A stretch of DNA of 64,000 nt, from NCBI GenBank assembly GCA_010093485.1, contig MU001513.1, positions 571,696-635,695 of the forward strand. The letters are read 5' to 3'. Origin of the DNA: Karstenula rhodostoma CBS 690.94. Taxonomy: Eukaryota > Ascomycota > Dothideomycetes > Pleosporales > Didymosphaeriaceae. The notes below the pieces were generated by a model. It ran no database searches and was not told the origin of the DNA. It worked only from the letters and a program-made list of their open reading frames with translations. Below are positions 24,163-34,836 of the stretch, piece after piece; the first letter of the stretch is position 1, and each line of letters starts with the position of its first letter. The position numbers and the translations under genes are program-made.

Positions 24163-25091
24163 GATGGGCATGCTGGCACGGATCAGGCTTGAGGGAGTAT
24201 TATATTCCATTGCCTGCAGTACATATCCCAACATCCCACCTCAAACCCACCTACGAGGTCCAATTCCATCCCCGTAAAGAAGTTCAAACCGATTCTTACA
24301 ACATATACCTGGGCATACAAACATTTCAAAGACATGACCAGCATTACATCAACAGAAGAGCCATCACGTCGTCTGCGCATCACCCCAACCAGTCCTCTGC
24401 AGGTTGGAACGCGACCGATGCAGTAACCAGAGGGAAAACTCAAGGCAAGAAGGAACCGACTAGTGAAAAAGCGACACTTCTGAGGCGCGGACATCTGCTG
24501 GCATTCCTCAGCCTCGACGAGACATGCGTCAGCGACAGGGACGCCCATTTCGTTTTCTAAGCGGGGGTTTCCACTGCGCCTGGGGAACCTGAAGCGCGAT
24601 GGCATTTCTTGCTAGCCTGGGGCATCACTCACTTGGAGAAAACGGCGACGAAACGAAACGAAACGAGCAAGCACGATTGACAACACGCTTCATTGAGCCT
24701 ATGCTACGCTACACGTGATCAGAGCCAAGCATGCACATGCACATGCACATGGCTCATTCATGACTTCAATTTCCATTTATCCAAACGATCCTTTCGTCAC
24801 TCGCTGAAAAGGGCTACGACAGAGCGCGCATCAGAACTGGACCTAGACCCTCAAGACATACAATAAGGGTGCCCCGCGAACCTCGTCGGCTCCAAGCTAG
24901 GGTATCACGTAGAAGCGATAAGAAAACAAGATACAAGAAAGGTATACCGGTATGCGGTAAGGGAATGACAGAGACAGCCGCCGCGGCTGTGATATCTTAG
25001 ACCAAAAAATTGCGCGCCCGTCGATTGGACAGGGCGGCGTCCCAACGCCGTGGAGAGTAACATCAAAGAAAGTGGGTTCATGTGGGTGCAA
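24163..25091. other. Intergenic between convergent genes; two simple repeats
   Basis: This is the 3' flank of both the MFS transporter (+) and the OPY2-like gene (-). It contains a (CGAAA)n run near 24650-24665 and an (ATGCAC)n run at about 24731-24751. No gene is supported; a 140-codon minus ORF (24183-24605) has no recognisable feature. Confidence 0.5.
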
Positions 25092-26588
25092 TCAGAGATC
25101 GCTCCTGTGATCATCGGAGAAGGGGCTCTGCGTCCTTTTGGACGCGGTGCTCTGTCGCTTCCCCGACTCTTCGACAATGGGTGTCATGGGCGCCTGTAGT
25201 CTGCTGGACCGCGATGTCTGCCTTTGTGGCAAGGCAGGGCGATCAGTGGTAGCGTAGTCGGAAAAGGGAGATCGCAGTTCAGCAATCGAATCGCTATCCG
25301 AGAACTCGCTGACAAGAGCGCTTTCGCGTAGTAAGATTTGACGCGCGCGTGCGTGGTCTTCATCATCCGAGTCCGAGTCCGAATCTAGCAGTCCGGATTT
25401 CCGGGCGCGGGCGTGTGCGAGACCGTCGTCAGAAGAGGTGACGGAATATTCAGTTAGAGGACGCATGGTCTGTACTGGGTTGTCAGACATGGCGGTTGAG
25501 CCTGTCAGGTCGCTCTGGTTGGAAGAAGAGCTCTTGGGAGGGGTGACGTCGGATGCCTTCTTTTTGGTAATGTTGAGTGCGCGCACAGGGCCAAGCGTAG
25601 CAGTGCTGCGGACCGAGTCCTGAGGGCTCAGCGACGGGGCAGCACTGCCTTGATGTGGCATTTGGATGCGGATGGGCTTGACGGTATGTTTGGGGTCGAT
25701 CTGAGGCATGGGCGGTGTGTCTGCCATTAGCGTGTCTGCCGGGCTGTTGGTGCCGCTCGACTTGACGCTGACGACGGCGGCCTTGCCCCGCACGATGGTT
25801 TGGGCGGGGAGAGGGGAGACTATGGCGTTTTGGCGGTAGACGGTCGAAGCAACACTGGCGCGTGCGAGACTTGGGGCAATGCTGGTGCGGGCGTAGTCGG
25901 TGGATCCAGATGCCATGGAGTCGCGGAAGTCGGGCACGAAGAAGTGCTGCTCGGAGGCTGCGTACGGGCTGCTGAGGCCCGAGGAAGGAGACATGGCGGG
26001 GATGGGAGGCACAGGCGGAACCAGCAGATCTGGGGATGCAGGGCCGGAGCGATTCGTGACGCCGGGGATGTAGGCGATCTGGATGATGTTGGAGGCGCGG
26101 GTGAGGACGGACGAGGCCATCGAGGCAACGGTGTGTGTCGAAGCCCTGGTGCTCCTCCGCGAGGCAAAGTCGTTCTGCTGCTTCTCTTGCTGGGACGACA
26201 TGTCCATGGCGTCGTTGAAGCCCTGCTCCTCGACCCATGAGCGTCTCTTGCCCTTCAAGCAGTACTTCCAGACCACGAAGACCAATATGGCGATGAAAAC
26301 CACGCCGCCGATGACGCCGCCTGCGATGGCTCCTACGTTTGGCTTTCCGGAGCCGGGGTCGGAGCCCTGGGCACCGACGCTCATGCACTTTGTCTGGGCG
26401 CAGGCGTCGCAGGTCTGGCTCGTCTGGACGCAGTTGGCGCTGCCGGAGCATTCGTCGGGACACGTCGGGGCCTCGGAGGGGCAGATGACGCAACGCTTGA
26501 AGATGGTGCGCATGACATGTTCGACGTCTGAAGGTGAAGTGCCAGCGTCGACGGCGCGGAGGGCGGCATGGCTCGCGGAGGCCGCCAT
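25092..26588 (-). CDS. OPY2: OPY2-like membrane anchor protein
   Basis: 498 residues, no intron. Residues 33-68 hold eight cysteines in the fungal OPY2 pattern (CVIC, TCPDEC, NC, TCDAC, KC). A Gly/Pro linker and one membrane helix follow at about residues 86-110 (GAIAGGVIGGVVFIAILVFV), then a basic KGKRRSW stop-transfer. The rest is a long cytosolic tail rich in Ser/Thr/Pro with an acidic DSDSDSDDED block and a SPFSD repeat. In yeast, Opy2 is a plasma-membrane protein that recruits Ste50/Ste11 to the osmosensing HOG MAPK branch. That role is inferred here from architecture. There is no separate signal peptide: the protein begins MAASASHAAL and the helix would act as signal anchor. Confidence 0.85.
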   Translation of the reverse strand: MAASASHAALRAVDAGTSPSDVEHVMRTIFKRCVICPSEAPTCPDECSGSANCVQTSQTCDACAQTKCMSVGAQGSDPGSGKPNVGAIAGGVIGGVVFIAILVFVVWKYCLKGKRRSWVEEQGFNDAMDMSSQQEKQQNDFASRRSTRASTHTVASMASSVLTRASNIIQIAYIPGVTNRSGPASPDLLVPPVPPIPAMSPSSGLSSPYAASEQHFFVPDFRDSMASGSTDYARTSIAPSLARASVASTVYRQNAIVSPLPAQTIVRGKAAVVSVKSSGTNSPADTLMADTPPMPQIDPKHTVKPIRIQMPHQGSAAPSLSPQDSVRSTATLGPVRALNITKKKASDVTPPKSSSSNQSDLTGSTAMSDNPVQTMRPLTEYSVTSSDDGLAHARARKSGLLDSDSDSDDEDHARARQILLRESALVSEFSDSDSIAELRSPFSDYATTDRPALPQRQTSRSSRLQAPMTPIVEESGKRQSTASKRTQSPFSDDHRSDL

Positions 26589-27589
26589 GGTGGACGGCAG
26601 GCGCGATGGGCAGGCGCGATGGGGTCACGGTGGGCGCGGCAGGTGCGAAGGGAGGCCGGGAACGGACGGCAACGAGGCGAGGGCGACGGGAGGCAAAGCG
26701 AGAAGACAAGAGGAGAGAAGAAAGGTAACGAGTGACTGGCGAGCGGGAAGCAGGCTGGGAGGACGGGGGCGGAGGCAGGCGTGGAGTGGAGAGCGACGAG
26801 GAGGAGGAGGAAGAGGAGCGACACTACGGGATGGGGCGCCGGGGCTGGCTGGACTTGGACTGGGCTGGGCAGGGCAGGGCAGCCACTGGACGGAGACGGA
26901 CCCACTGGCCCCCGTCGTTCGCCATTCGGTGGAATGCATCTGCTGTTTCGAGACCCTGTCGCCGTGGCGTGTCGGGCCAGCAACCGCAGAGTGCCCACAA
27001 CAAAGACGACCGAGGTCTGCGCGCTTTGTTGCTGTCGTCTGGGCCGCCGCGGGCGTCTTGCCTGGCAGTCTTGGTGCTGGTGCTGGTGCGAGTGGGCGCC
27101 GCCAGGAAGGGCTATCATGGTGCTGTGCAGTATGCAGCAATCAATACTGGCCGCAGCTGACTGACCCTGGCGCATCCCTGGCCCACAGCCACGACCAATT
27201 CTATTTCCGCATGCATTGATGGAGTCCGTCGTCCTCGGCCTTGGGCATCCACCGTCTCAAAGCGGGCACGCGCGAGGTACACAGTGGACCGTCCGCGACG
27301 TGGTCTGCTTGAGAGTCCTCGACACCACAATATCTCCGCCACAAGGACCGTCCGCGCTGCTGCAAAGGGTACGCGCAATCTCCTCGCCTGCACCACCCAC
27401 CGCGCCACATGCCGCACGTTCCTTGTCCCCGGATGATTGCCGGTGAGCCAGACCAAGTGATCGTCCGGTCGCCAAGCGCTGCTCCAGACCCTGTGTACCG
27501 TTGCACAGTAGAGGATACGCCCAAAACACGAAAGCTTCAAGCAGCCCTTTCGAAGGCCATGTACCCTACATGTCCACGTACAAGAGGTA
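26589..27589. other. Upstream region of the OPY2-like gene, GC-rich
   Basis: Strongly GC-rich with long open frames on both strands that reflect composition. On the minus strand the stretch is CT-rich, as expected of the 5' leader and promoter of the OPY2-like gene. No separate gene is supported. Confidence 0.45.
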
Positions 27590-29500
27590 CTAATTTCGAA
27601 CCCGAGCAAGACGGCCGACCACCGGTATGCGGCCCGCCCAACCACGCACAACTCGGGTCCGCCGCGCTGTACAGATGACTGCCCGACAGCAGGGACACTG
27701 CACCACGCCCGTCTTCGGATACGCCTGGTTCACCAGCTCATCCAGACACCCAAGGTGGAACACGTGACTGCAAGCCTTCAGCTGCATGGGCTGCATGCCG
27801 TCCTTCTTCTGTGCAGCTTTCAGACGCCGCCGGATACCGACTACTCGACGTCGCAACTGCCCAAGGTATGCCTGGTCCCTATGCTTGACCTGCTTGTTCT
27901 TTGTACCCTTCCTCGAGACCGTCTCTTCGTCGTCGTAGGCGTCGAGACATATGACGCACATGTCGTCTTGCGGGGCCTCGCACGCGTGTGAGATGGTCTG
28001 CGGGGCGATTCGTGGACCACACGCTTCGAGGGCTACGTCCACTAGCTCGAGGTTCCATGGTGAGTCGTAAGCTGGCCCACCCATGGAATGCAGGCGGTGG
28101 AGGAAGCGCCGGATCAGGCCTGGGCGAGGCAACTGCAGTGTGAATTCGTCCCCGTCATGCCGATCGACAGGTGAGAGTTGGCTGATGTCCTCACCAAGCT
28201 CTTCCGCCCGCTCCGGAAGCTCGTCGGGAAGACCGTAATGCAGAATCACGGGGAGCATGTGCAGAGGTCGATTGCCCAATGGGCCCTGCGTCACGTGACG
28301 GAAAGCGCCATCATCACAATCGACGACGGCTTCGATCGTGTTCCCGAGAATCTCCTCATGTTCGCCCACAGCCTCGACCAAGTCGTGCACAACATCTTCT
28401 TGCCCTGTCGCAGCGGCCCAATCTTTGAGCGATGTCAGGATCAACTCAAACAGCTCGCGGTGCATGTTTTCCCGTTCCACCGTGCCAGCGAGGTAGGTGA
28501 CGGTATTAAACACCGTATTTTGCACGCGGATATAGTCTGTCCGCGCGAGGACCGTCCGAACACTCAAGGGCATCAACTCAGCTCCTGGCGACGCAAACGG
28601 GCTGTCCAACTCCACTTTCCACTGGCGCTCAACCGCCGCCCGTCCAGCACGCTCACATGCATTCCCAAACTCATCGTCGAGGCCATCCTCGCTCCCCTGG
28701 TACCAATACTTGAGAAAGATATCAACAACATTAACACCCTGCCGCACAAACGCGGCTAGGATATGTCGTGCGTCCTCTCGATACCACCCCAAATTCTGCG
28801 CTTTCAGTAGCTGAAACGCCTGATCCCAGTGCCGGAAGAAAGACCGACTGAACCAGTGCATGTCTTCCCCGCTGATATCGTGCTGGACGACGGCGGCAAA
28901 ACTAAACTCGGAGTCGTATGCCTGCATCGTAGCAACAGGTTCCAAGTAGCGCAGCATGTCCAACCCAAAAGCATACTCTTTACCATCAGCACACGCAGCA
29001 CGCAAGATGAGCCACCGCAGCGACCCAGACCGCAGGCAGCTGCCGTACATGTCGCGGTTGTCCTGGTAGAAGCGGATGCACAGGCGTTCCTCCATGGTCG
29101 CATTCCAAAGCGCCCGCCACTCGAATTTGCGCATCGCCTCGCGCAAGTCGGGGTTCACGCGTTCGTCGAGAGGCCAGAGCGTCGTGGTGCGGGCATAGGC
29201 GTGCTGGAACACCTGGATGGGGTTGAAGGCGCCGTTTTGGCTCTGGCTGAAGCGGAGCTCGACGAGGGCGTTGTCGCAGAAGGTGGCGAGGTGGTCGAGC
29301 ACGAGGTTCATGGATTCGTAGTCGCGGACGTGCGGGCGGAAGAGGTTCAGGAGGAAGGTTCGCGGCCGGGTGCTCATTCCGTCCGAGGACACGCTTAAGA
29401 GAGATTCTTGGTCGTGCGGTGCGGTGTTGGTGGGCTCGGGCGGAAGCGGAATAGTATCCGGTCGATGGTCGTGCATCGATCCCGTGGTGGAAGTCATCAT
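27590..29500 (-). CDS. RING-finger protein, probable E3 ubiquitin ligase
   Basis: 636 residues without introns. The body (about residues 35-510) is mostly helical, with no recognised domain. The C-terminus carries a RING: Cys515/Cys518 (CVICLDAY), then CSHVFHLGC giving Cys577, His579, His582 and Cys585, then CPCC with Cys602/Cys605. The first and second metal pairs are separated by 58 residues. That insert is basic and Gln-rich and is longer than the loop of most RINGs. A basic tail RRTRVVRGWAGRIPVVGR follows. RING proteins pass ubiquitin from an E2 to a substrate; the target is unknown. The divergent region to the right (29.5-30.0 kb) separates it from a pseudogene. Confidence 0.8.
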   Translation of the reverse strand: MMTSTTGSMHDHRPDTIPLPPEPTNTAPHDQESLLSVSSDGMSTRPRTFLLNLFRPHVRDYESMNLVLDHLATFCDNALVELRFSQSQNGAFNPIQVFQHAYARTTTLWPLDERVNPDLREAMRKFEWRALWNATMEERLCIRFYQDNRDMYGSCLRSGSLRWLILRAACADGKEYAFGLDMLRYLEPVATMQAYDSEFSFAAVVQHDISGEDMHWFSRSFFRHWDQAFQLLKAQNLGWYREDARHILAAFVRQGVNVVDIFLKYWYQGSEDGLDDEFGNACERAGRAAVERQWKVELDSPFASPGAELMPLSVRTVLARTDYIRVQNTVFNTVTYLAGTVERENMHRELFELILTSLKDWAAATGQEDVVHDLVEAVGEHEEILGNTIEAVVDCDDGAFRHVTQGPLGNRPLHMLPVILHYGLPDELPERAEELGEDISQLSPVDRHDGDEFTLQLPRPGLIRRFLHRLHSMGGPAYDSPWNLELVDVALEACGPRIAPQTISHACEAPQDDMCVICLDAYDDEETVSRKGTKNKQVKHRDQAYLGQLRRRVVGIRRRLKAAQKKDGMQPMQLKACSHVFHLGCLDELVNQAYPKTGVVQCPCCRAVICTARRTRVVRGWAGRIPVVGRLARVRN

Positions 29501-30053
29501 CGTACTGGGTGACGGTGCTGTTCCTTGAAGGGGTAACTATACAAAACCGAGACGCCGACTGAGAAGGGCTGCTCGATTAACCAAGCAAGTTGACCCACGT
29601 ACGTACAGGTGAGTGGTCGTCCTGGGGAAAGCGAGCGTAATGCTTATAACCCCGCGGGCAATACTCACACTCGCTAACGCTTTGACCGACGCGGTTTCAC
29701 TGTGCCGTAAGCGGTGCCTCTGGTGAAAGTAACTCGATCACATGACATTGCAAATTCAACCTGCACCCACCAGCACACAACAGCGATGGCCGCAGTCTGG
29801 AAAACAGTTGATAGTGGTCTCTCGGGTCTTCCCTTACGATGGTCGTGTTGCCGACGCATGTTGCTGCAAGATTGGCGTGAACGAAGAACTAGTGCAACGA
29901 GAATGCAGGGGGCACGTGGTAATCAAAGAATCAGACGCGCCGCGTCGAACAAGGTTGCCACGAGGTATTTGTCCCGCGGCTTAAGCTAGGCCGATGTCTG
30001 CAACAAACAACCCACTTCACAAGACAATCGCAACCCTCGAGGCCGCCGCAACC
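29501..30053. other. Intergenic
   Basis: Upstream of the RING gene. CCCACGTACGTACAGGTGAG at about 29590 looks like a possible 5' UTR splice donor on the plus strand, but no gene follows. Nothing else is seen. Confidence 0.4.
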
Positions 30054-31494
30054 TCACGCCGGAATCCCCGCCTCCTCCACACTCACCCCTTTCCGCCAGC
30101 GATACCCACTAGCCACATGTCCCCCCAGCGGCCCACTCTCTCCAGGCCTCCCATAAAAATTCTCGCGATACGTACCGCCCTGCACCAGGTGTTCATCCCA
30201 GAACAGCCCTCTCCGCCTCAACTCAGGGATAAGCAGCTCGGCCACATCGACAAAGTCCCAGGTTTGATCGCATACACAATATTAAACCCATCGACATCAG
30301 CCTCCTTCACCCAGCGCTCAAACTCATCCGCAACCTGTGCCGCCGTCCCGACGACCGTGGCGCCCAGCCCGCCGATCGTGATATTCTTCGCTACCGTCTT
30401 CTTGGACCATTTGGGAATACCAAGAGATGCCTTGGACCACGCCTCCACTGTAGATCTGCGTGTTAGTCCGCGTGGGGAGTCTTTCAAGTTTACTTTACGC
30501 ACCGGATAGCGTTGGGCCGCACGTGTCGCAGCTCCTCGTCGTCGTGATAGACCGCCAAATCAATCCCAGTCCACACCCCAAACAGCGCCAACGCGCCATC
30601 GAGATCCCCATCCTGCGCGTAGTCGTCAGACTTCGCCTTAGCCTCCTCCTCCGTCGCCCCTACGATAGGACAAATCATAGCCAGAACTTTACGTCATCTC
30701 CCTTTCTAAGCTGCGTGCCAGGTCGCGTGCTTGGGCGATATTCACCGCTACCACGGACGGCGAGTGGCCGCCTACGAAAATCGACTCGGCGTTCTGCGCT
30801 GCGAAGGTCTTACCTGCTTTGGAGGTCCCGGCCTGGAGGAGCAGCGGCGTGCGCTGGGGCGAGGGCTGGCAGATGTGGGGGTAGGGGACGGTGTAGTATT
30901 TCCCTTCATGGTTTATTTCGCGGACGAGGGCGGGGTGCGGGTAGATTGCGCGCTGGCGGTCGAGGAGGACGGCGTCGTCGCGCCAGGAGGACTCGAAGAG
31001 CTTGTACATGACTTTGATGTATTCCGCCATGGCGTATCTGAGGTGAGGTGAAGTCAGCAACGCAAGCCTTTCCATATCAGAGGTGAAATAGCCACCGTCC
31101 GTCGTGCTCGGGCTGCTCCGAATCCACCAAGTTCCTGGCTGCCGAGTCGAGATACCCCGCGACGATGTCCCACCCCAAGCGACCCCGGTGAGGTGGTCCA
31201 CGGTGCTTAGTCTTCTGGCGAGATGGTAGGGCTGTTCGTCGGTGGTCGCGACCGTGACGCCAAAGCCTAGTTCTTCGTTGCTGCCGCCATCGCAGGTACG
31301 ACGGCCAAGGGCTCGTTGGCGGGCCATTGTGCACCGCTTTTTAGGGCTGGCGCAGGGTTTCGCGGCCCTCTATACACATTGTACCCACCCAGTACATCGG
31401 CGATGAAGATGCCGTGGAACTTTGCAGCTTCGAGGAGCTTGGCGAGATGGACCCAGTGCGAGATGGAATTGAACTCTGTGGAGGTGTCATCTGG
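30054..31494 (-). pseudogene. NtaA/SnaA/DszA-family FMN-dependent monooxygenase, decayed
   Basis: The family (bacterial-luciferase fold, reduced-flavin monooxygenases of nitrilotriacetate/sulfur-compound type) is recognised from many segments in order: LAKLLEAAKFHGIFIADVLG, QPYHLARRLSTVDHLTG, GWDIVAGYLDSAARNL, YKLFESSWRDDAV, LLLQAGTSKAGKTFAAQNAE, AMICPIVGATEEEA, and DVAELLIPELRRRGLFWDEH. They lie in different frames. One-base frame changes are needed near 31268, 31184, 30692 and 30256. Two real introns can still be read (about 31100-31030, and GTGCGT...GACTAAC...CTACAG at about 30510-30445). The first exon, normally carrying an SPGLWRHP-like motif, was not found upstream of the acceptor at 31494. 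The gene is therefore dead or very badly assembled. Confidence 0.8.
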
Positions 31495-32417
31495 CTGGCA
31501 GACACGCCCGTTAGCAAATTTGTAACAATATCTTCATAGTTGTTCGCCTTGTGGATCTAAAGCTTAAGGACTTGAACCGTTCTGCTTATATATGCCATTA
31601 GCAGGTCGCGCTGATCCTGACTTGCCCACAGTACCATGTTGCCAAAGACGGCGACTGATGCCCTGAGCACATCTCCACAAATGCATTGAGAATCAACTTC
31701 TTCTTTTGTTCCGGATTGCCATTCGTTGCTGGTATGTTCGATGTTATTGTGCGTGGTGGTTTCTTGAGGTGTTGCTTCCACGCCCTCCTATGTGTATGTC
31801 AAAAGCTGGAGACCTCAAACGCTCGGAAACGCGAACTTAACAAAGTCCAAACTGTTTATTCCGTGACAGGATCTTGCCGCAATAGCCGAAAAGTCTCGCA
31901 TAGCCATCGTCTGCGTGGTCGTGATGATCTTACGTCTGCAATTGCGGTGAAGATTAGCACGAAACGAAAGAGTGGCCCACCTGCCTGGTCCAATCAACTC
32001 CAGCGTTATGCTCGTATAACAAAGACCTACGCGGCTAGGGTCAGCTTCTCCGTGGTGATCCTCGCGTGGTTTTTTAAAGAACGTGCGCTGTAAAGACGTC
32101 CGGGGTATGCAGCATGGATTCCACTCGCTGTTCTTAGCCGATGACCGGAGTTCAGCTCGGTTGTTCGAGTCCATACTCGTTCCTCTGGAAGGTCAGTATC
32201 TCGCAAGTATTTAGACCGACTAGGCCGTCTGGTCTGGCTAATCCTGACCGCACTGTCGCTATGACACGTTATCCAGCCTATCGATGATGTGCTCGGATTT
32301 TCGCGTACCTATGTAGTAAGGTATTCCCCAGATGTTAAGACGAGACGTGCCCCAACTGACGAACATTCAAGATCCAACACCAAATACGACAGACAGTCCG
32401 CCTCTTTTATTGTAGCT
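31495..32417. other. Intergenic between two pseudogenes
   Basis: Short ORFs only. The missing first exon of the monooxygenase would be expected in 31.5-31.7 kb on the minus strand but is not recognisable. Confidence 0.4.
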
Positions 32418-34608
32418 ATGGCAAACGAGCTCGTAGGGCGAGCGGACGAGGTGGTGGTTCAACCTTCGTTGTCCCAGGCGGTGGGTTACGTCGTTGTGGT
32501 AGTGATCGGGCTTGTCATTGCTTTTGGTATGGTCACTGGAAAATGTAGCCGGTCCTTACTGGCCCGAATAACAATGGTGTTGGTGACCAAGTTGCTGAAG
32601 CGTACCGTTGGTGAAGACAATAAGAAGACCGAGATATTCATGACCGCGAATCGAAGCGTCAACACTGGATTAACGGCCTCGGCTGTGGTATCGGTGAGTA
32701 CGATTCTCGTTCTTCAGGTTACAGTCTGATAATTGCCAGTCATGGTTGTGGAGCACTGCGATGCTCGGCTCTAGTCTCGTCGGATATGCTAACGGAGTAT
32801 CCGGCCCATTTTGGTTTGCTGCCGGTTGCAGTCCCATGATGGTCTTCTTCGCTGTGTTGGGTATCAGCTGCAAGCGCCAGATCCCAGAAGCACACACCTT
32901 GCTGGAAATCGTACGCATTCGATATGGCACGGGAGCCCACATCGTGTATATGTTCTTATGTCTCGTCAACAACTTGTTTCCTATGACAAACATGCTTCTG
33001 GGCGCCTCGGCAGCTATCACAGCTATGGGGTATGCATATCATCGCTGCGACCTTCCTGCTCCCGGTCGGTGTAGCCATATATACCTTTGTCGGCGGCATC
33101 AAAGCAACCTTTTTGGCTAACTATATGCACACGTTTACCATTTTGATAATCCTGTGTTATTTCTCGGTCAAGGCTTCCAGGCTCGAAGAAGTTGGATCTC
33201 TGGGTAACCTTTGTGAGTTGGTGAAAGCTGCAGGCGTCCGCCATCCGGTCACCGAGAACGAACAGGGCTCCTACCTTGCTATGACCTCGAAAGGCGGCAT
33301 CTTGTTTGGCATCTTACACATCTGCGCCAACTTCGGGCTGGTTATGATGGATACAAGTTTCTTCATCAAGGCGTTTTCGGCAAGCCCACGGGCAGTTGTG
33401 CCTGGCTGTGTTGTCGGTGGAATAGCATACTTCTCCATTCCGTGGGCCATGGGTACCTTGGCCAGCTCCGTGGTACTGGGGTGGAAGACAATCCTATCTT
33501 TCCAAGACATCCACAGGTATGTCTTTGTATCAAGTCGGCGTACAGCACTCACGATAGTAGCGAATGACATCCACGGAGGTCTCAAACGGTCTTGTGCTAC
33601 CGTACTTTGCAATGACATCGCCGGGAAGGGTGGTGCAGCCGGGATCTTGCTGATTACTTTCATGGCTGCTACATCGAGTCTGTCGGCGCAGGTCATCGCT
33701 GTCTCGTCGATCATCAGTTTCGACATATATCGCACATATTTCAAGCACGGTGCTAGCGACGAGGACTGTATCCGCTGGAGCCACTATAGAGTCATCTTCT
33801 TCGCGCTTTCCGCCTCTGATTTCTCGACAATGTTGCACTACGTCGGCGCTGACCTCGGTTGCACTGTACATGCTCGGCGTTATCACCTGCCCCGGTATTT
33901 TTCCAACTACTTTCACCATCCTCTAGCGGCGTCAGTCAAAGGCCGCTGCTATCATTGCCCCACTCCTCGGCATGGTCACCGGAATCGCATCCTGGCTCGG
34001 GTCTGCATACGCACTTTACGGGGCGGTCACGATTGCGACGACGGGACAGACAGTACCGTGCGTCTGGGGAACTGTTGCCTCGGCGTTTTCGCCCCTGGTG
34101 TATTCTCCTCTCCTATCATCACTCTGTTCAAGCCTGAAAACTTCGATTGGGCCGACTTCCGAAAGGAACGCCTCGCTTTTGAGGTGTCGGACACGTCGTC
34201 CATAATCTCGCGTCGGAACTCTAGCGTTGTACGTGCAAACATTGAGCTCGAGACGCAGTCGCCAGACGATCAAGCGCTGCTGAAAAGACGGGGTCGCATT
34301 GCTGGGCGCTTGCTACGTTCTTGGACCATTAGGTTCTCTGGCCATTGCCTATGTATGCATCCAAGTATATATTCGGCAAAGGGTTCTTTGCTGCATGGTT
34401 GGTCATCGCGATCATTTGGTTGTGGGGAACGCTGTTCATCATGGGGTTTTATCCACTCATCGAGGGAAGGCACCAGATTTGGGTTGTATGGCAGGCTATT
34501 CGAGAAGGCCGCCATAATAAGGGGGCAAAAAGCGAAGCATTGGACAGGAGCGCAGGCGGCGAGCAGACGCCTGAGAGTGTTGAGCAAAAGCAGGGAAAGA
34601 CAGGTTGA
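32418..34608 (+). pseudogene. DUR3-type urea/solute permease (SSS family), decayed
   Basis: The family is clear from LSQAVGYVVVVVIGLVIAFG, KKTEIFMTANRSVNTGLTAS, SWLWSTAMLGSSLVGY, GPFWFAAGCSPMMVFFAVLG, PEAHTLLEIVRIRYGT, LLPVGVAIYTFVGGIKATFL, IAYFSIPWAMGTLASS, SAQVIAVSSIISFDIYRTYF and FGKGFFAAWLVIAIIWLWGT. DUR3 imports urea, and polyamines in yeast, with Na+/H+ coupling. The first intron (32694-32739) is intact. Frame changes are needed near 33027, 33480, 33618, 33861, 34110 and 34300. Two conserved Trp codons read TAG, at 33924-33926 and 34330-34332. About 45 bases near 32530-32575 add residues not normally present between AFGM and VTKLLK; they look like an intron that lost its AG acceptor. 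Confidence 0.85.
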
Positions 34609-34836
34609 GGGCGTGGAGGCTAAAGCCACGCTAGTCACCATTTTGGGTTTAGCTCGGCGCGTCTCGGCCCTGGGTTGGGATGTTCTCGCGACAGTTGTAT
34701 TTGTTGAAACTTGTCTGTTTCCAATAGACTGATGCTTCTTTTTCAAAAATCCTATAAGCCGCAAGATATCAATACTGGAAGAAAGAAACTGATACCGCGG
34801 CGGCCCCACCGTTTCCCAGCACCTCCGGCATTTCCG

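Noticed and set aside
25483..26709. A 408-codon minus-strand ORF overlapping the OPY2-like gene
   Set aside because: It is the shadow frame of a GC-rich coding region: Arg/His/Pro-rich, with no domain. The overlapping frame has the full OPY2 cysteine pattern and a membrane helix.
31077..31334. Minus-strand ORF as a separate small protein
   Set aside because: Its second half is the displaced frame of the flavin monooxygenase pseudogene, and its first half is shadow sequence.
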